This document shows, in pieces, positions 9,165-18,392 of a DNA stretch of 64,000 nt (the stretch's first letter is position 1; each line of letters begins with the position of its first letter). A model generated the notes under the pieces. The model saw nothing but the letters and a program-made list of their open reading frames with translations. It searched no databases and had not been told where the DNA came from. The position numbers and the translations under genes were made by a program. Source of the DNA: Lacinutrix sp. MedPE-SW (GTDB lineage: Bacteria; Bacteroidota; Bacteroidia; Flavobacteriales; Flavobacteriaceae); assembly GCF_001874145.1 (NCBI RefSeq), contig NZ_MPCX01000006.1, positions 46,961 through 110,960 on the forward strand, given 5' to 3'.

Positions 9165-9590
9165 ATGAATGTTATGAGTAAGATGATTGGATTTGCCAAT
9201 GCAACATTCTGGACAGACGAGACAGAAATTCTTTATTGTGAATTTAATAATAAAGATGCAACAGCAAAATTAGAAATAGAAACTGTAAAATCTTATATAG
9301 ATGCTATATGTACAATATGCAATGGAAACCCAATGCCGTTTTTAATAAATTTAAACGAAGCAAAAGGTACATTTAATATAGCAGCAGCAAAATTTGTAGC
9401 TAATAATAAAGATTTGAAGAAAGTAAGAATATGTGAATCTTACTTAATAAATACCATTGGAGTAAAACTATTAATAGGTTTTTATAAAAGATTATACGAC
9501 CCTATAACACCTTTTAAAGTGTTTAATGATATAGCATCTGCAAAAAACTTTTGTTTACAAACTAAATTTAACCACTATGAAAGCTGCTAA
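9165..9590 (+). CDS. Small STAS/SpoIIAA-like protein (DUF7793-type), copy 2
   Basis: A 141-residue soluble protein and clear paralogue of the preceding gene, with matching FW, GNPMPFLINL, LINTIGVKLL and PFKVF segments. The ATG used is at 9165; a second ATG four codons on would remove only MNVM. It overlaps the following kinase gene by 14 bases, so the two are probably translated together. It has no conserved Ser/Thr block that can be called a phosphorylation site by eye. Two diverged copies in tandem suggest either a heterodimer or two separate partners among the kinases and regulators here. Confidence 0.65.
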   Translation: MNVMSKMIGFANATFWTDETEILYCEFNNKDATAKLEIETVKSYIDAICTICNGNPMPFLINLNEAKGTFNIAAAKFVANNKDLKKVRICESYLINTIGVKLLIGFYKRLYDPITPFKVFNDIASAKNFCLQTKFNHYESC

Positions 9591-11424
9591 ATATAATTTA
9601 CCATATACAGAAGATAAAAGAATAATAGATATAGTTGGAGAGCATTCAATTTTTACTGTTGTAGACAAATTTGGTAGAGTAGAGTATGCGAACTCTAATT
9701 TTTGTACCACTTTAGGCATTAATTTAAAAGAAGTTTTAGGCGAACCTTTAAAAATTTTAGAATCTCCATTGCATAGTGGCCTATTATACAAAAACCTTTG
9801 GAAGTCTATAAAAGCTAAAGAAAAATGGAATGGTGTTTTACAAGCAAAAAATATTAATGATGTTAATATTTGGTTAGATACTACAATTATACCAATAGAG
9901 AAAGAACACAAGTTGGTGTATTTGATTGTATTTAAAGATGTTACAGAAATACATCAAAAAAATATTGTACTATTAAATGAGCAAAAAAGTAAAAAAGTAT
10001 TTTTAAAAAGTATTCCTTTCCATGTTTTTTCAATAACTAAATACGGTAAAATTTTAAAAGTAAATAAACAATTTCTTGATACAGAGGCAAGAAATGTAGT
10101 AGGCACTTATATTTACGATTATATAAGTTTTAGTTGTTATGATATATTTAAAACAAATATTTATACAGCATTTAAAAATAAAAAAACCAAACATTTTAAA
10201 TTTTACGATTTCGATTTTAAAGGAGCAAAATCGTATTACAGAGCTGTAATTTCTCCCAATTTTAATGAGATTGGAGAAGTTGTGTCTTTAACACTTTGTG
10301 TAAATGACGTAACAGATTTTATAGAGATTGATAAAAAAGAGCAAGAGCGAGAAGCAAAGTATAGATTAATTTATAAGTCTATAGATGTAGGTATTATTGT
10401 TGTTGCTAATAGCGCTGGAAAAATTAAAGAATGGAACAAAGGCGCAGAACTCGCTTTTGGTTATAAAGAAAAAGAAATATTAGGTAGGCCTTTTGCAATA
10501 CTTACAACCGAAAAAAATAGAGAACGCAATATTAAGGAGTTATTAACTGCTGTAGAAAAACTAGAAGACAATAAAAATGTAGATATTATAGAACTACAAT
10601 GCTTAAGAAAAAACGGAGAAGAATTTCCAGTTGAATTTACATTAAGCAGTCTTACTATTAACGGTAAAACATCTTACTGCGCTATGATGTTAGATATCTC
10701 TAAAAGAAAGACCTTAGAAAATAAACTTCAAGAAAAAACAGAAGATTTAGAATCTTTTTTATACCGTTCTGCACATGATTTGAGAGCTCCTTTTGCCTCG
10801 GCACAAGGATTATTAAACTTATTAAAAGAAGAAAAAGATATAAATAAAGCTCAAGAAATTGTAAAAATGTTAGATACTACTATTAATAATGGTAAACTTC
10901 TTTCTAATAAACTACTTGAAGCCTCTGTAATTTCTGCAAAAAAACACGAATACAGAAGAATAGATTTTTCTAAAATAATTAGAAACGTTTTAATAAAATT
11001 AAGAAACGCATCAAACATTGAAAATATAGATTTTAGTATTGATGTAGATGTGCCTAAAAACTATAAAACAAAACCAGAATTAATAATTTCACTATTTAGA
11101 AGTTTAATTCAAAATGCTATACAATTTTCCAGACCTATAGAAAATGGGTATGTACCTAAAATTGAAGTAGTAGTAAAAAAAGTAAAAAAACATATTGTTA
11201 TCGAAATTAATGATAATGGTATTGGAATTGAAAAGAAAAATATTTCAAAAATTTTTAATCTTTATTATAAGTCAAATAATGATAATTGTTCAGGAAGTGG
11301 TTTAGGCCTTTACATTGTTAAAAGTATAGTTGAAGGTTTAGAAGGAGATATAAAAGTAAAAAGTAGTGTTGCCGAGAATAGTGGTACTAGCTTTAAAATA
11401 AAATTACCATATTCAAACAAATAA
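9577..11424 (+). CDS. Cytoplasmic three-PAS sensor histidine kinase
   Basis: A 615-residue kinase with no signal peptide or membrane segment. Three PAS domains lie at about 15-130, 140-255 and 265-385; the last ends in the usual DISKRK linker. HisKA has the Bacteroidetes-style H-box SAHDLRAP with His 400. HATPase_c shows N box SLIQNAIQFS, G1 INDNGIGIE and G2 GSGLGLYI. It overlaps the small STAS-like gene by 14 bases and is followed after 11 bases by a response regulator, so kinase and regulator are most likely a cognate pair. Being soluble, it probably senses an internal cue or is controlled by the small proteins encoded before it. Confidence 0.9.
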   Translation: MKAAKYNLPYTEDKRIIDIVGEHSIFTVVDKFGRVEYANSNFCTTLGINLKEVLGEPLKILESPLHSGLLYKNLWKSIKAKEKWNGVLQAKNINDVNIWLDTTIIPIEKEHKLVYLIVFKDVTEIHQKNIVLLNEQKSKKVFLKSIPFHVFSITKYGKILKVNKQFLDTEARNVVGTYIYDYISFSCYDIFKTNIYTAFKNKKTKHFKFYDFDFKGAKSYYRAVISPNFNEIGEVVSLTLCVNDVTDFIEIDKKEQEREAKYRLIYKSIDVGIIVVANSAGKIKEWNKGAELAFGYKEKEILGRPFAILTTEKNRERNIKELLTAVEKLEDNKNVDIIELQCLRKNGEEFPVEFTLSSLTINGKTSYCAMMLDISKRKTLENKLQEKTEDLESFLYRSAHDLRAPFASAQGLLNLLKEEKDINKAQEIVKMLDTTINNGKLLSNKLLEASVISAKKHEYRRIDFSKIIRNVLIKLRNASNIENIDFSIDVDVPKNYKTKPELIISLFRSLIQNAIQFSRPIENGYVPKIEVVVKKVKKHIVIEINDNGIGIEKKNISKIFNLYYKSNNDNCSGSGLGLYIVKSIVEGLEGDIKVKSSVAENSGTSFKIKLPYSNK

Positions 11425-11435
11425 TTTTTTTAGTT

Positions 11436-11855
11436 ATGACTTTAAATTTCATGCTTATAGATGATAATAAAATAGATTTATTTATTAATCAAAAAATAAT
11501 AGAAAAGGAGGCAGCACAATCTAGTATTAAAAGTTTTTCTAGTGGAAGTTCTGCATTAAATTATTTAAAAGAATTTGAGCAAAGTAATAGTATTACAAAC
11601 TTAAACAAGCCAGATGTTATATTGTTAGATATAAATATGCCAGAAATGGATGGGTTTCAGTTTTTGTTAAAGTACAATATGCTTAAAATTAAAAACAAAA
11701 GCTCGATCAAAATCTATATGGTTTCATCATCTGTAAATTTTAATGATGTAGAACGTGTAGAAAATAATAAAAACTGTGCTGGTTTTATAAGTAAACCACT
11801 TACAAAAGAAACTATTAAAAATGTTTTAGAGCAGTTTCAGGTTTATGAAAAATAA
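11436..11855 (+). CDS. Rcp1-like single-domain response regulator
   Basis: A 139-residue receiver of the class common after Bacteroidetes kinases. The acidic pair D9-D10, phospho-acceptor D65 in LLDINMPEMDG, and K in SKP are present; the usual T/S is within VSSS. There is no output domain, so it must act by protein contact or pass the phosphate on. It is the last gene of the operon starting at 8749 and converges with the GAF kinase on the other strand, only 10 bases separating the two stop codons. It may signal back to the upstream activator, but this is not shown by the sequence. Confidence 0.87.
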   Translation: MTLNFMLIDDNKIDLFINQKIIEKEAAQSSIKSFSSGSSALNYLKEFEQSNSITNLNKPDVILLDINMPEMDGFQFLLKYNMLKIKNKSSIKIYMVSSSVNFNDVERVENNKNCAGFISKPLTKETIKNVLEQFQVYEK

Positions 11856-11865
11856 TTGAATATTA

Positions 11866-13098
11866 TTACTTTTCTATAGAAAAACTAAATACACTACCTT
11901 GGTTTAATGTTGAGGTTACATTAATTTTTCCGTTTTGGCTTTTTATTAATTTTTTTACAGAAGCTAAACCAATACCTGTGCCTAATTCGCCTTTTTTATC
12001 TTTGTTTCCAAGTGTAGTAAATAAATCGAAAATAGTTTCTAGTTTATCTTCTGGGATACCGCGACCATTATCTTTTACTTCAAAATAATAATAGTTATAA
12101 TCTTCTTTTAAGCTTATAGAAATTTCAATATTATCTTTATCATTATACTTAACAGCATTAGTAATTAAATTTACGAATATTTGTTGTAACGCAGATTTAT
12201 TAACTTTTATAAGCTTTATGTGATGTGTAAATGAAAAGTTTATATTGTTATTTGGTATAGCAATGCGTTTAGTATCTAAAATAAAATGTTCAAAATCAAT
12301 AATTTCTTTGTCAAGTTTTATTAATTCATCGTTTTTATAATATTTTAAAATGCCATCTATATAATTTCTTAATGAGGTTGATGAGTTTTTTAGGTATGAT
12401 AAATAGGTTAAAGATTCTTCGTTTAACTTATCTTTATTTTCTTCTTCTAATAACTCGGTTAACGATACAATATTTGCAAGTGGTGATTTTAAATCATGAG
12501 AAACAATACTAGCAAACTTATTAAGTTCCTTATTTCTCCTTTCTAAATTAGTTTTAATTTCTTCTAACTTTTTATTGTGCAAACGTTGTTCTAACAAGTT
12601 TACAACTTGTTTAGACAGTGTAATAAGTGCTTTTTTTTGCGCTTCGTTTAATGTTCTTGGTTTATGATCGTAAACACATAAGGTACCAAGTTTATAGCCA
12701 TCTGGATTAATTAACGGCACTCCAGCATAAAAAATTGCTTGATATTTTTCTATTAATGGATTGTTACAAAAACGCTCATCTTTTCTAGCGTCTTCAACAA
12801 TCATAATATCGTCTTCGCAGTGTATTGCATGCCCGCAGTACGAAATATCTCGTGAGGTTTCTTTATAAGGAAAGCCACAATTAGATTTTATAAAATTTCT
12901 GTTTTTATCTAAAAAAGTAATTAAAGATATGGGTGCTTTTGTAATGTAGCATGTAAGCTCAGTTATACTATCGTAACTATCTTCGGCTAGTGTATCAACT
13001 ATAGAGTAGCTATCTACAGCTTTTTGCCTATCAACTTCATTGTTTGGTAATCTCGCTTCAATCATATAATGTAGGTCATTAATGTAAAATTTTAACAT
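11866..13098 (-). CDS. GAF-domain sensor histidine kinase
   Basis: A soluble kinase of up to 410 residues. A GAF domain (about 30-172) has the C-G-H-A and GxLCVYD motifs of the flavobacterial GAF kinases. HisKA H-box VSHDLKSP carries His 201, and HATPase_c shows NLITNAVKY, DNGRGIPE and GTGIGLAS. The family normally starts near a M-I-E-A-x-(I/L)-P-x-N-E sequence, found here from Met 12, so the true start is more likely at 13065 than 13098. It follows the HAD gene by 66 bases and may be the tail of the operon starting at 18818, or a separate unit. No partner regulator is adjacent on the same strand. Confidence 0.85.
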   Translation of the reverse strand: MLKFYINDLHYMIEARLPNNEVDRQKAVDSYSIVDTLAEDSYDSITELTCYITKAPISLITFLDKNRNFIKSNCGFPYKETSRDISYCGHAIHCEDDIMIVEDARKDERFCNNPLIEKYQAIFYAGVPLINPDGYKLGTLCVYDHKPRTLNEAQKKALITLSKQVVNLLEQRLHNKKLEEIKTNLERRNKELNKFASIVSHDLKSPLANIVSLTELLEEENKDKLNEESLTYLSYLKNSSTSLRNYIDGILKYYKNDELIKLDKEIIDFEHFILDTKRIAIPNNNINFSFTHHIKLIKVNKSALQQIFVNLITNAVKYNDKDNIEISISLKEDYNYYYFEVKDNGRGIPEDKLETIFDLFTTLGNKDKKGELGTGIGLASVKKLIKSQNGKINVTSTLNQGSVFSFSIEK

Positions 13099-13164
13099 TA
13101 ATAGTCGTTTAAATACTCATTTACTGGACTAAATACGTAAAATTTTTTCGCAAGGTTTTATTTT

Positions 13165-13824
13165 TCATTCAAATTTTATCCCAATTTTTTCATAAAATAT
13201 ATCTGAAAAGGTATTTATTTTTTGATCTGCAAGTGAATAGTCTTGGTTTTTGGAGTTTTTACTATCATAGCCAACGCAATAAATTCCAGCTGCTTTAGCT
13301 GCTTTAATACCGTTTGTAGAGTCTTCTATTACTAAGCACTCGTGTTTATCACTTTCTGCCAATTTAGCTGCTTTTTCAAAGATTTCTGGATGCGGTTTTG
13401 ATGCTTTTAAATCTGCGCCACTAATTTTTGCTTTAAAATATTGATTTAAATTAAACCGATTAAATACATTATTTATAGTAAACATGGAAGCTGATGAGGC
13501 TAAAACTAATGTTAAACCATTAGTGTGGTAGTTTTTAATTAACTCTAAAACTCCATCTAATAATTGTAAACTAGGGTCGTTGTGAAATAAACTTGTAAAG
13601 CTTTCTCTTTTATTTTGTACAAGCTCTTCTGGTTGTGCTTTTAAATTAAAATGTGTGCATAATTTTTTACATACATTTATTGTGGATTGTCCTGTTAGTG
13701 AATTATAATGCTCTGTTGTAACGTTGATGTTGTAATTTTCAAACATCATGTAATAGGCTTTTTTATGAAGTGGCTCTGTATCTACAATTACGCCATCCAT
13801 ATCAAATAAAACTGCTTTTAACAT
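13165..13824 (-). CDS. HAD-superfamily phosphatase/phosphomutase (beta-PGM-like)
   Basis: A 219-residue HAD subfamily IA enzyme. Motif I is FDMDGVIVDTE with nucleophile D8 and acid/base D10; motif II is the Ser in LASSAS; motif III the Lys in ASKPHPEIF; motif IV IEDSTNGI. A helical cap follows motif I. This pattern fits beta-phosphoglucomutase-like phosphatases that act on sugar phosphates or related small molecules; substrate cannot be told from sequence. It starts 14 bases after the YfiR-kinase stop, so it is probably co-transcribed with that operon, though a functional link is not obvious. Confidence 0.88.
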   Translation of the reverse strand: MLKAVLFDMDGVIVDTEPLHKKAYYMMFENYNINVTTEHYNSLTGQSTINVCKKLCTHFNLKAQPEELVQNKRESFTSLFHNDPSLQLLDGVLELIKNYHTNGLTLVLASSASMFTINNVFNRFNLNQYFKAKISGADLKASKPHPEIFEKAAKLAESDKHECLVIEDSTNGIKAAKAAGIYCVGYDSKNSKNQDYSLADQKINTFSDIFYEKIGIKFE

Positions 13825-13838
13825 TTATTTTAATTTTT

Positions 13839-15647
13839 CTAAACTGGTATAGTAAAATAAAAATTAGTCCCAAAGCCTTCTTTAGATTCTAACCAAATTT
13901 TACCTCCATGAGATTCTACAATTTTTTTACAATGTGCTAATCCAATACCTGTGCCTTCATATTTTTCGCGAGAATGTAAGCGTTGAAATATTGAAAAAAC
14001 ACGTTCTTTATGTTTTTCTGGTATACCAATGCCATTATCTGCTACACAAAATGCCCAATATTGTTTATCTTCAATAGTTACTTTATTGGCATTTATATTA
14101 ATAATAGGAGCAACGTTTGGTTTGGTAAATTTAATACCATTATTAATAAGATTTTGAAATAATAATCGTATTTCTATTGGTACAGCATTTATAACAGGAA
14201 GCGTATCTATTACTATTGTTGCATTTGTACGTTTAAATACATTTTGTAAATCACTTTTTAAAATATTTATAATACTGTTACAATCTACTTTACTGTATGT
14301 TTTGCTTTTTCCTAGTTTAGAGTATGCTAAAATTGCATCTATTAATTTTGTCATTCTATCACTAGTTTGTTTTACAAATTGTAAACTTAACTGCCCATCT
14401 TTATCAAATTGAGTACCATAATCTTCTACCAGAATATCTATTAAGCTTGAAATTGTAATTAAAGGTTCTTTTAAATCATGACTTGCAATGTATGCAAACT
14501 GTTCTAACTCATCGTTTTTGGCTTCTAGTAATAATGATTGTTTAATAATGGCTTGATTTTTTTCTTCTAGAGCTATAGCACTTTTTTGTTTTATTTTATA
14601 TGTTCTAAATAATAAAAAGGCACCAAGTGCAGCTAGTAATAATAGACCAATTAATAAGTAATTTATTTTTTTTTGGTTATAAATTTTAGTGTTTTTATTT
14701 TCTATTATTTCTCTGTTTTTTTCTATTTCTAAGGCTTGATTTTTTAAATCTTTTTTTTGAGCATTTAATTTTTGCTCACTAATTTTAATTTCTTTTTCTT
14801 GTTGTTTTAAAACTTCAATTTGCGATAATATAGTCTCTTCTAATTCTTTTTCAAGATTTAGTTTATCTTTTAATTCTTGTTGTTGTAAATTATTTTGTTG
14901 TGATAATTTATCTAATAACTTTTTTCTTTTATTTGATTCTAGAGCTGCTAAGTTTAATGAGTCTCGCTGTGCGTTTATTGTTTTTTTGTTACTTTCTAAA
15001 GATTTTTTTGAAGCTATAATTACATCTTCTTTTGCAGCTTCATTTTTTTTGCTTTCTTCTAAAGATTTTTCTGTTGTCTTGTAGAGCTTCTTCCATTTTT
15101 CAGAAGAACTTATGCTGTATTTTTTTAATGATGGCTTTGCTAATAAATTTTCTTTATTAATGTTGTTGGTATTAATTTCATATTCAAAAGTATTGCCAAC
15201 ATTTACCATATTAATCATTGTAGATTTATATTTAAAATCTTCACTTATTAATAATATATTTTTATTTTTAATTTTGTTTAAAATATAATTGGCATCAAAA
15301 TTACTTTTGTTGTTTACGTATAATAAATCTATTCCTTTAATATCTTTAACAGATTTAAAATTAACAACTTTAACGATTTTATTTTTAATTTTTCTTTTTA
15401 ATGATAACGACTTTAAATCTATTAAAGCTCTATCTGTGCCTAATACACCAATATTAAATTCAGATTTAGCACTTTGATTAGGCCATGTTACTTGCTCTGC
15501 AAAATTGAATATAAAAATTGCTCTTTGTACACGTTTTACTTGTTCGCTATTAGAACTTTGAGTATTTCCTAAAAAAGGAATAAAAAGTAAGAATACACTA
15601 AGGCATAAAAAGTATAATGGATTGTGTTTTTTATTTAAGCCTATCAT
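13839..15647 (-). CDS. YfiR-domain sensor histidine kinase
   Basis: A 602-residue envelope-spanning kinase. A signal peptide (about 1-30) is followed by a YfiR/DUF4154 domain (about 35-175) with the I-F-N-F-A-x-x-V-x-W-P signature, a long coiled coil (about 185-325), one membrane helix (about 328-350), HisKA with H-box ASHDLKEP (His 390), and HATPase_c with NLINNGIKF, DNGIGIPE and GTGIGLAH. In Pseudomonas, YfiR is a periplasmic repressor of the cyclase YfiN; here the domain is built into the kinase itself. Its ATG follows the TonB receptor stop codon with no gap. The YfiR domain probably senses redox or ligand state in the periplasm, perhaps through the receptor. Confidence 0.88.
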   Translation of the reverse strand: MIGLNKKHNPLYFLCLSVFLLFIPFLGNTQSSNSEQVKRVQRAIFIFNFAEQVTWPNQSAKSEFNIGVLGTDRALIDLKSLSLKRKIKNKIVKVVNFKSVKDIKGIDLLYVNNKSNFDANYILNKIKNKNILLISEDFKYKSTMINMVNVGNTFEYEINTNNINKENLLAKPSLKKYSISSSEKWKKLYKTTEKSLEESKKNEAAKEDVIIASKKSLESNKKTINAQRDSLNLAALESNKRKKLLDKLSQQNNLQQQELKDKLNLEKELEETILSQIEVLKQQEKEIKISEQKLNAQKKDLKNQALEIEKNREIIENKNTKIYNQKKINYLLIGLLLLAALGAFLLFRTYKIKQKSAIALEEKNQAIIKQSLLLEAKNDELEQFAYIASHDLKEPLITISSLIDILVEDYGTQFDKDGQLSLQFVKQTSDRMTKLIDAILAYSKLGKSKTYSKVDCNSIINILKSDLQNVFKRTNATIVIDTLPVINAVPIEIRLLFQNLINNGIKFTKPNVAPIININANKVTIEDKQYWAFCVADNGIGIPEKHKERVFSIFQRLHSREKYEGTGIGLAHCKKIVESHGGKIWLESKEGFGTNFYFTIPV

Positions 15648-18365
15648 TTATAATTTTATAAGAGCGCGTAAAAAATAATTTGCTCCATTTACTCCAAATT
15701 GTTGTACACGTCTACTATAAACAAAATTACCGTTACCTATGTTTGCAGAGTGTGTGTGTTTATCTGGATATATGTTAAAGATATTATTACCGCCTAAAGT
15801 TAATTTTACATTTTTGTTTATCTGGTAAGATAAATGTAGGTCTGTAATTAGTTTAGATGAAAAGGTTTGATCTCTACTTTCTACTTGACCAGTTATATTA
15901 TTTACAACCCAGTTATTTTGGTCTCCATCATTTGGGTGTATAAATTCTACTTCTCCAAAATATGTGTTGTTAAGTTGAATTTTAAATTTATTGATTTTGT
16001 ATGCTAACAAGGAGCTTAATTTAAAATTTGGTTGTGCTTTTTCAACTCTAGCAATCTCTTCTCTATTAAATAAAATATCTTCTTGTCCGTTTAAAGATTC
16101 TGGAACATTAATAGGTCCAACAACTTTAGTTCGTGTAAAATTAGCTTGAAAAGAAGCATCTAATGTACCGTTAGAAATTGGTGTTCTATAATTTAACGCA
16201 GTATCAAAACCGTTTGTTTCAGAATCTATTGCATTGGTAAAAAATTGTGCAGCACCAACATTAAATGGTTGTAAAATAGTTTCGTATCCTTCTGCAAAGC
16301 GTCCAGATAGTACAATACGGTTTTTTATTTTTATATGGTAAAAATCAAAAGTATAGGTGAAGTTTTTATTTATTTTTCCGCTAACACCAGCATTAAAGTG
16401 TTTAGATAATTCTGGTTTTAATTTTTCAATTTTAAAAGCTTCAAGCGCAACTGCACTTTCGTTATTAAATGTACCAACTTGAACAATTTCACCATTTATA
16501 AATTGTGAACTTATATTTTGAAAATATACTTGGTGTAATGATGGTGCTCTAAATCCAGTAGAATATCCTGCTCTAAAACTCATATTATCATTTAATGCAT
16601 ATCTAGATGATAGTTTATAAATTAACTGATCTCCAAAATCGTTATAAGACTCGTATCTGGCAGCTGTTTTAATTAATAATTTTTTGGTTACACTTGTTTC
16701 AATATCTACATAAGCAGATGAATTGGTTCTAAATCTACTTAATTCGTTTTCTGGTTGTATTCCTGGAAAAACTTGTGCTGCAGGAATTCTAGGTTGCTCA
16801 TTACCATCTCCGTCTATATATGTGCTTTCTCCATTTATATATGATGCTTCTTCACCGGCAATTATTTCGTAATTCTCTACTCTAAGTTCTGCACCTAAAG
16901 CAATATTTAAGCCTTTTAACCAATCGTAACTTCTAGAAATATCTAAATTAGAAGTACTTTGCTTATATTTAAAACCTCCAGAATAAAATGTTTTTGGTGA
17001 TGCAATACCTAGTGAAGCATTGTTAGAATTGTTTACTGTATAATCTAAGCTATTTTTACCAATAGAATGGCTAAAATCTAAATTCCATAAATTTTTCACA
17101 CCTTTAAATCCCATTACAACTGCATCATCCTGGATGTCTGTTAAAATTTCTGGTGAAAAACCATTTGGAAATAACTCTAAAACCACACGGTCTTCATCTT
17201 TTGGTAATCTAAAAAAGCCTTTAGCTTTTCCTTCTCTATAATTTCTTCCTCCATGAAAATAAAAACTAGCATTATTAGAAATTGGTAATTCACTATTAAT
17301 AAAAACCGAAAGGTTTTCGGTTTCTGCACTTCCTATTTCCATTATACGTTTGCCATCGTATCCAGTGGTGTTAAAAAAGTTATTTTCGTTTATTAATTGT
17401 TGGTCTTCTTCGGGATCATTAGAATACACAGCGCCAGTGTAATTTCCTGCTCTATTTACAGCGCCTCTATTTCTATATTCTCCACTAACATTTATAAAAC
17501 CTTCGTTACCAACTTTAAAACCAAAGTTGGTACCCATATATACTGTTTTTCCGTCACCTTCGGTATTAATACCAAATCGACCGTCTATATTAATAATTTC
17601 AGTTTGTTGTTTTAGTATTATATTTATTACACCAGCAATGGCATCAGACCCGTATTGAGATGTTGCTCCATCTCTTAAAATTTCAATTCTTTCAATAGCT
17701 GCAACAGGTATAGCATTAAAATCTGTACCAACAGTTCCTCGGCCAACAGTTCCGTTTACATTTAATAAAGCACTATTGTGGCGTCTTTTTCCATTAATTA
17801 ATACTAATAATTGATCTGGGCCTAAACCTCTAAGCGTAGCAGGATCTATATGGTCTGTTCCATCTGCTATAGTTTGATTTGTACTGTGAAAAGATGGTAC
17901 TAAATAGTGTAATAAATGACTTAATTCTATTTGAGTAGAATTAGTGATTTCTTGAGGAGATATAATATCTACTGCAGCAGTATTTTTTAAGGTTGATTGA
18001 GGCTTAACTCTTGAACCTAAAGATATTGGTTCATCTAAAGAAAAACCTGTTTTTAAAATAAAATTTTGCACTAAAGTATCTCCAACTTTAAGATTTATAG
18101 CATTAGCCTGAGGCTCATACATAATAAACTCTGCAGATAAAACATAATCACCTTCTTCTAAATTAAACGAATAATCTCCATCTAAATTAGTTGTTGTTTT
18201 AATATTTGTGCCTTCTATAGATACATTTGCACCAGGTAACGGACCATACTCATCTGATACATTACCAATAATACTTGCTCTATCTTGAGCTAGAATTGTA
18301 AAGGGTAGTAATAAAAGTAAAAGTGCTAAATATAAGTTTTCTATTAATTTTTTATAGGGAGTCAA
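15648..18365 (-). CDS. TonB-dependent outer membrane receptor
   Basis: A 905-residue receptor. Signal peptide (about 1-26), CarboxypepD_reg-like domain (about 30-110) with GNVSDEYGPLPGANV, plug domain (about 120-235) with LRGLGPDQLLVLINGKRRH and RIEILRDGATSQYGSDAIAG, then a beta-barrel ending in a hydrophobic strand with terminal FLRALIKL. Plug and barrel are of the vitamin B12/siderophore-receptor type rather than SusC, and no SusD gene is beside it. It lies between a response regulator (27 bases before) and the YfiR kinase (0 bases after), which suggests a sensing role or ligand uptake linked to signalling. The ligand is unknown. Confidence 0.92.
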   Translation of the reverse strand: MTPYKKLIENLYLALLLLLLPFTILAQDRASIIGNVSDEYGPLPGANVSIEGTNIKTTTNLDGDYSFNLEEGDYVLSAEFIMYEPQANAINLKVGDTLVQNFILKTGFSLDEPISLGSRVKPQSTLKNTAAVDIISPQEITNSTQIELSHLLHYLVPSFHSTNQTIADGTDHIDPATLRGLGPDQLLVLINGKRRHNSALLNVNGTVGRGTVGTDFNAIPVAAIERIEILRDGATSQYGSDAIAGVINIILKQQTEIINIDGRFGINTEGDGKTVYMGTNFGFKVGNEGFINVSGEYRNRGAVNRAGNYTGAVYSNDPEEDQQLINENNFFNTTGYDGKRIMEIGSAETENLSVFINSELPISNNASFYFHGGRNYREGKAKGFFRLPKDEDRVVLELFPNGFSPEILTDIQDDAVVMGFKGVKNLWNLDFSHSIGKNSLDYTVNNSNNASLGIASPKTFYSGGFKYKQSTSNLDISRSYDWLKGLNIALGAELRVENYEIIAGEEASYINGESTYIDGDGNEQPRIPAAQVFPGIQPENELSRFRTNSSAYVDIETSVTKKLLIKTAARYESYNDFGDQLIYKLSSRYALNDNMSFRAGYSTGFRAPSLHQVYFQNISSQFINGEIVQVGTFNNESAVALEAFKIEKLKPELSKHFNAGVSGKINKNFTYTFDFYHIKIKNRIVLSGRFAEGYETILQPFNVGAAQFFTNAIDSETNGFDTALNYRTPISNGTLDASFQANFTRTKVVGPINVPESLNGQEDILFNREEIARVEKAQPNFKLSSLLAYKINKFKIQLNNTYFGEVEFIHPNDGDQNNWVVNNITGQVESRDQTFSSKLITDLHLSYQINKNVKLTLGGNNIFNIYPDKHTHSANIGNGNFVYSRRVQQFGVNGANYFLRALIKL

Positions 18366-18392
18366 TTGCTATTATCTATTTATTAAATGTCT

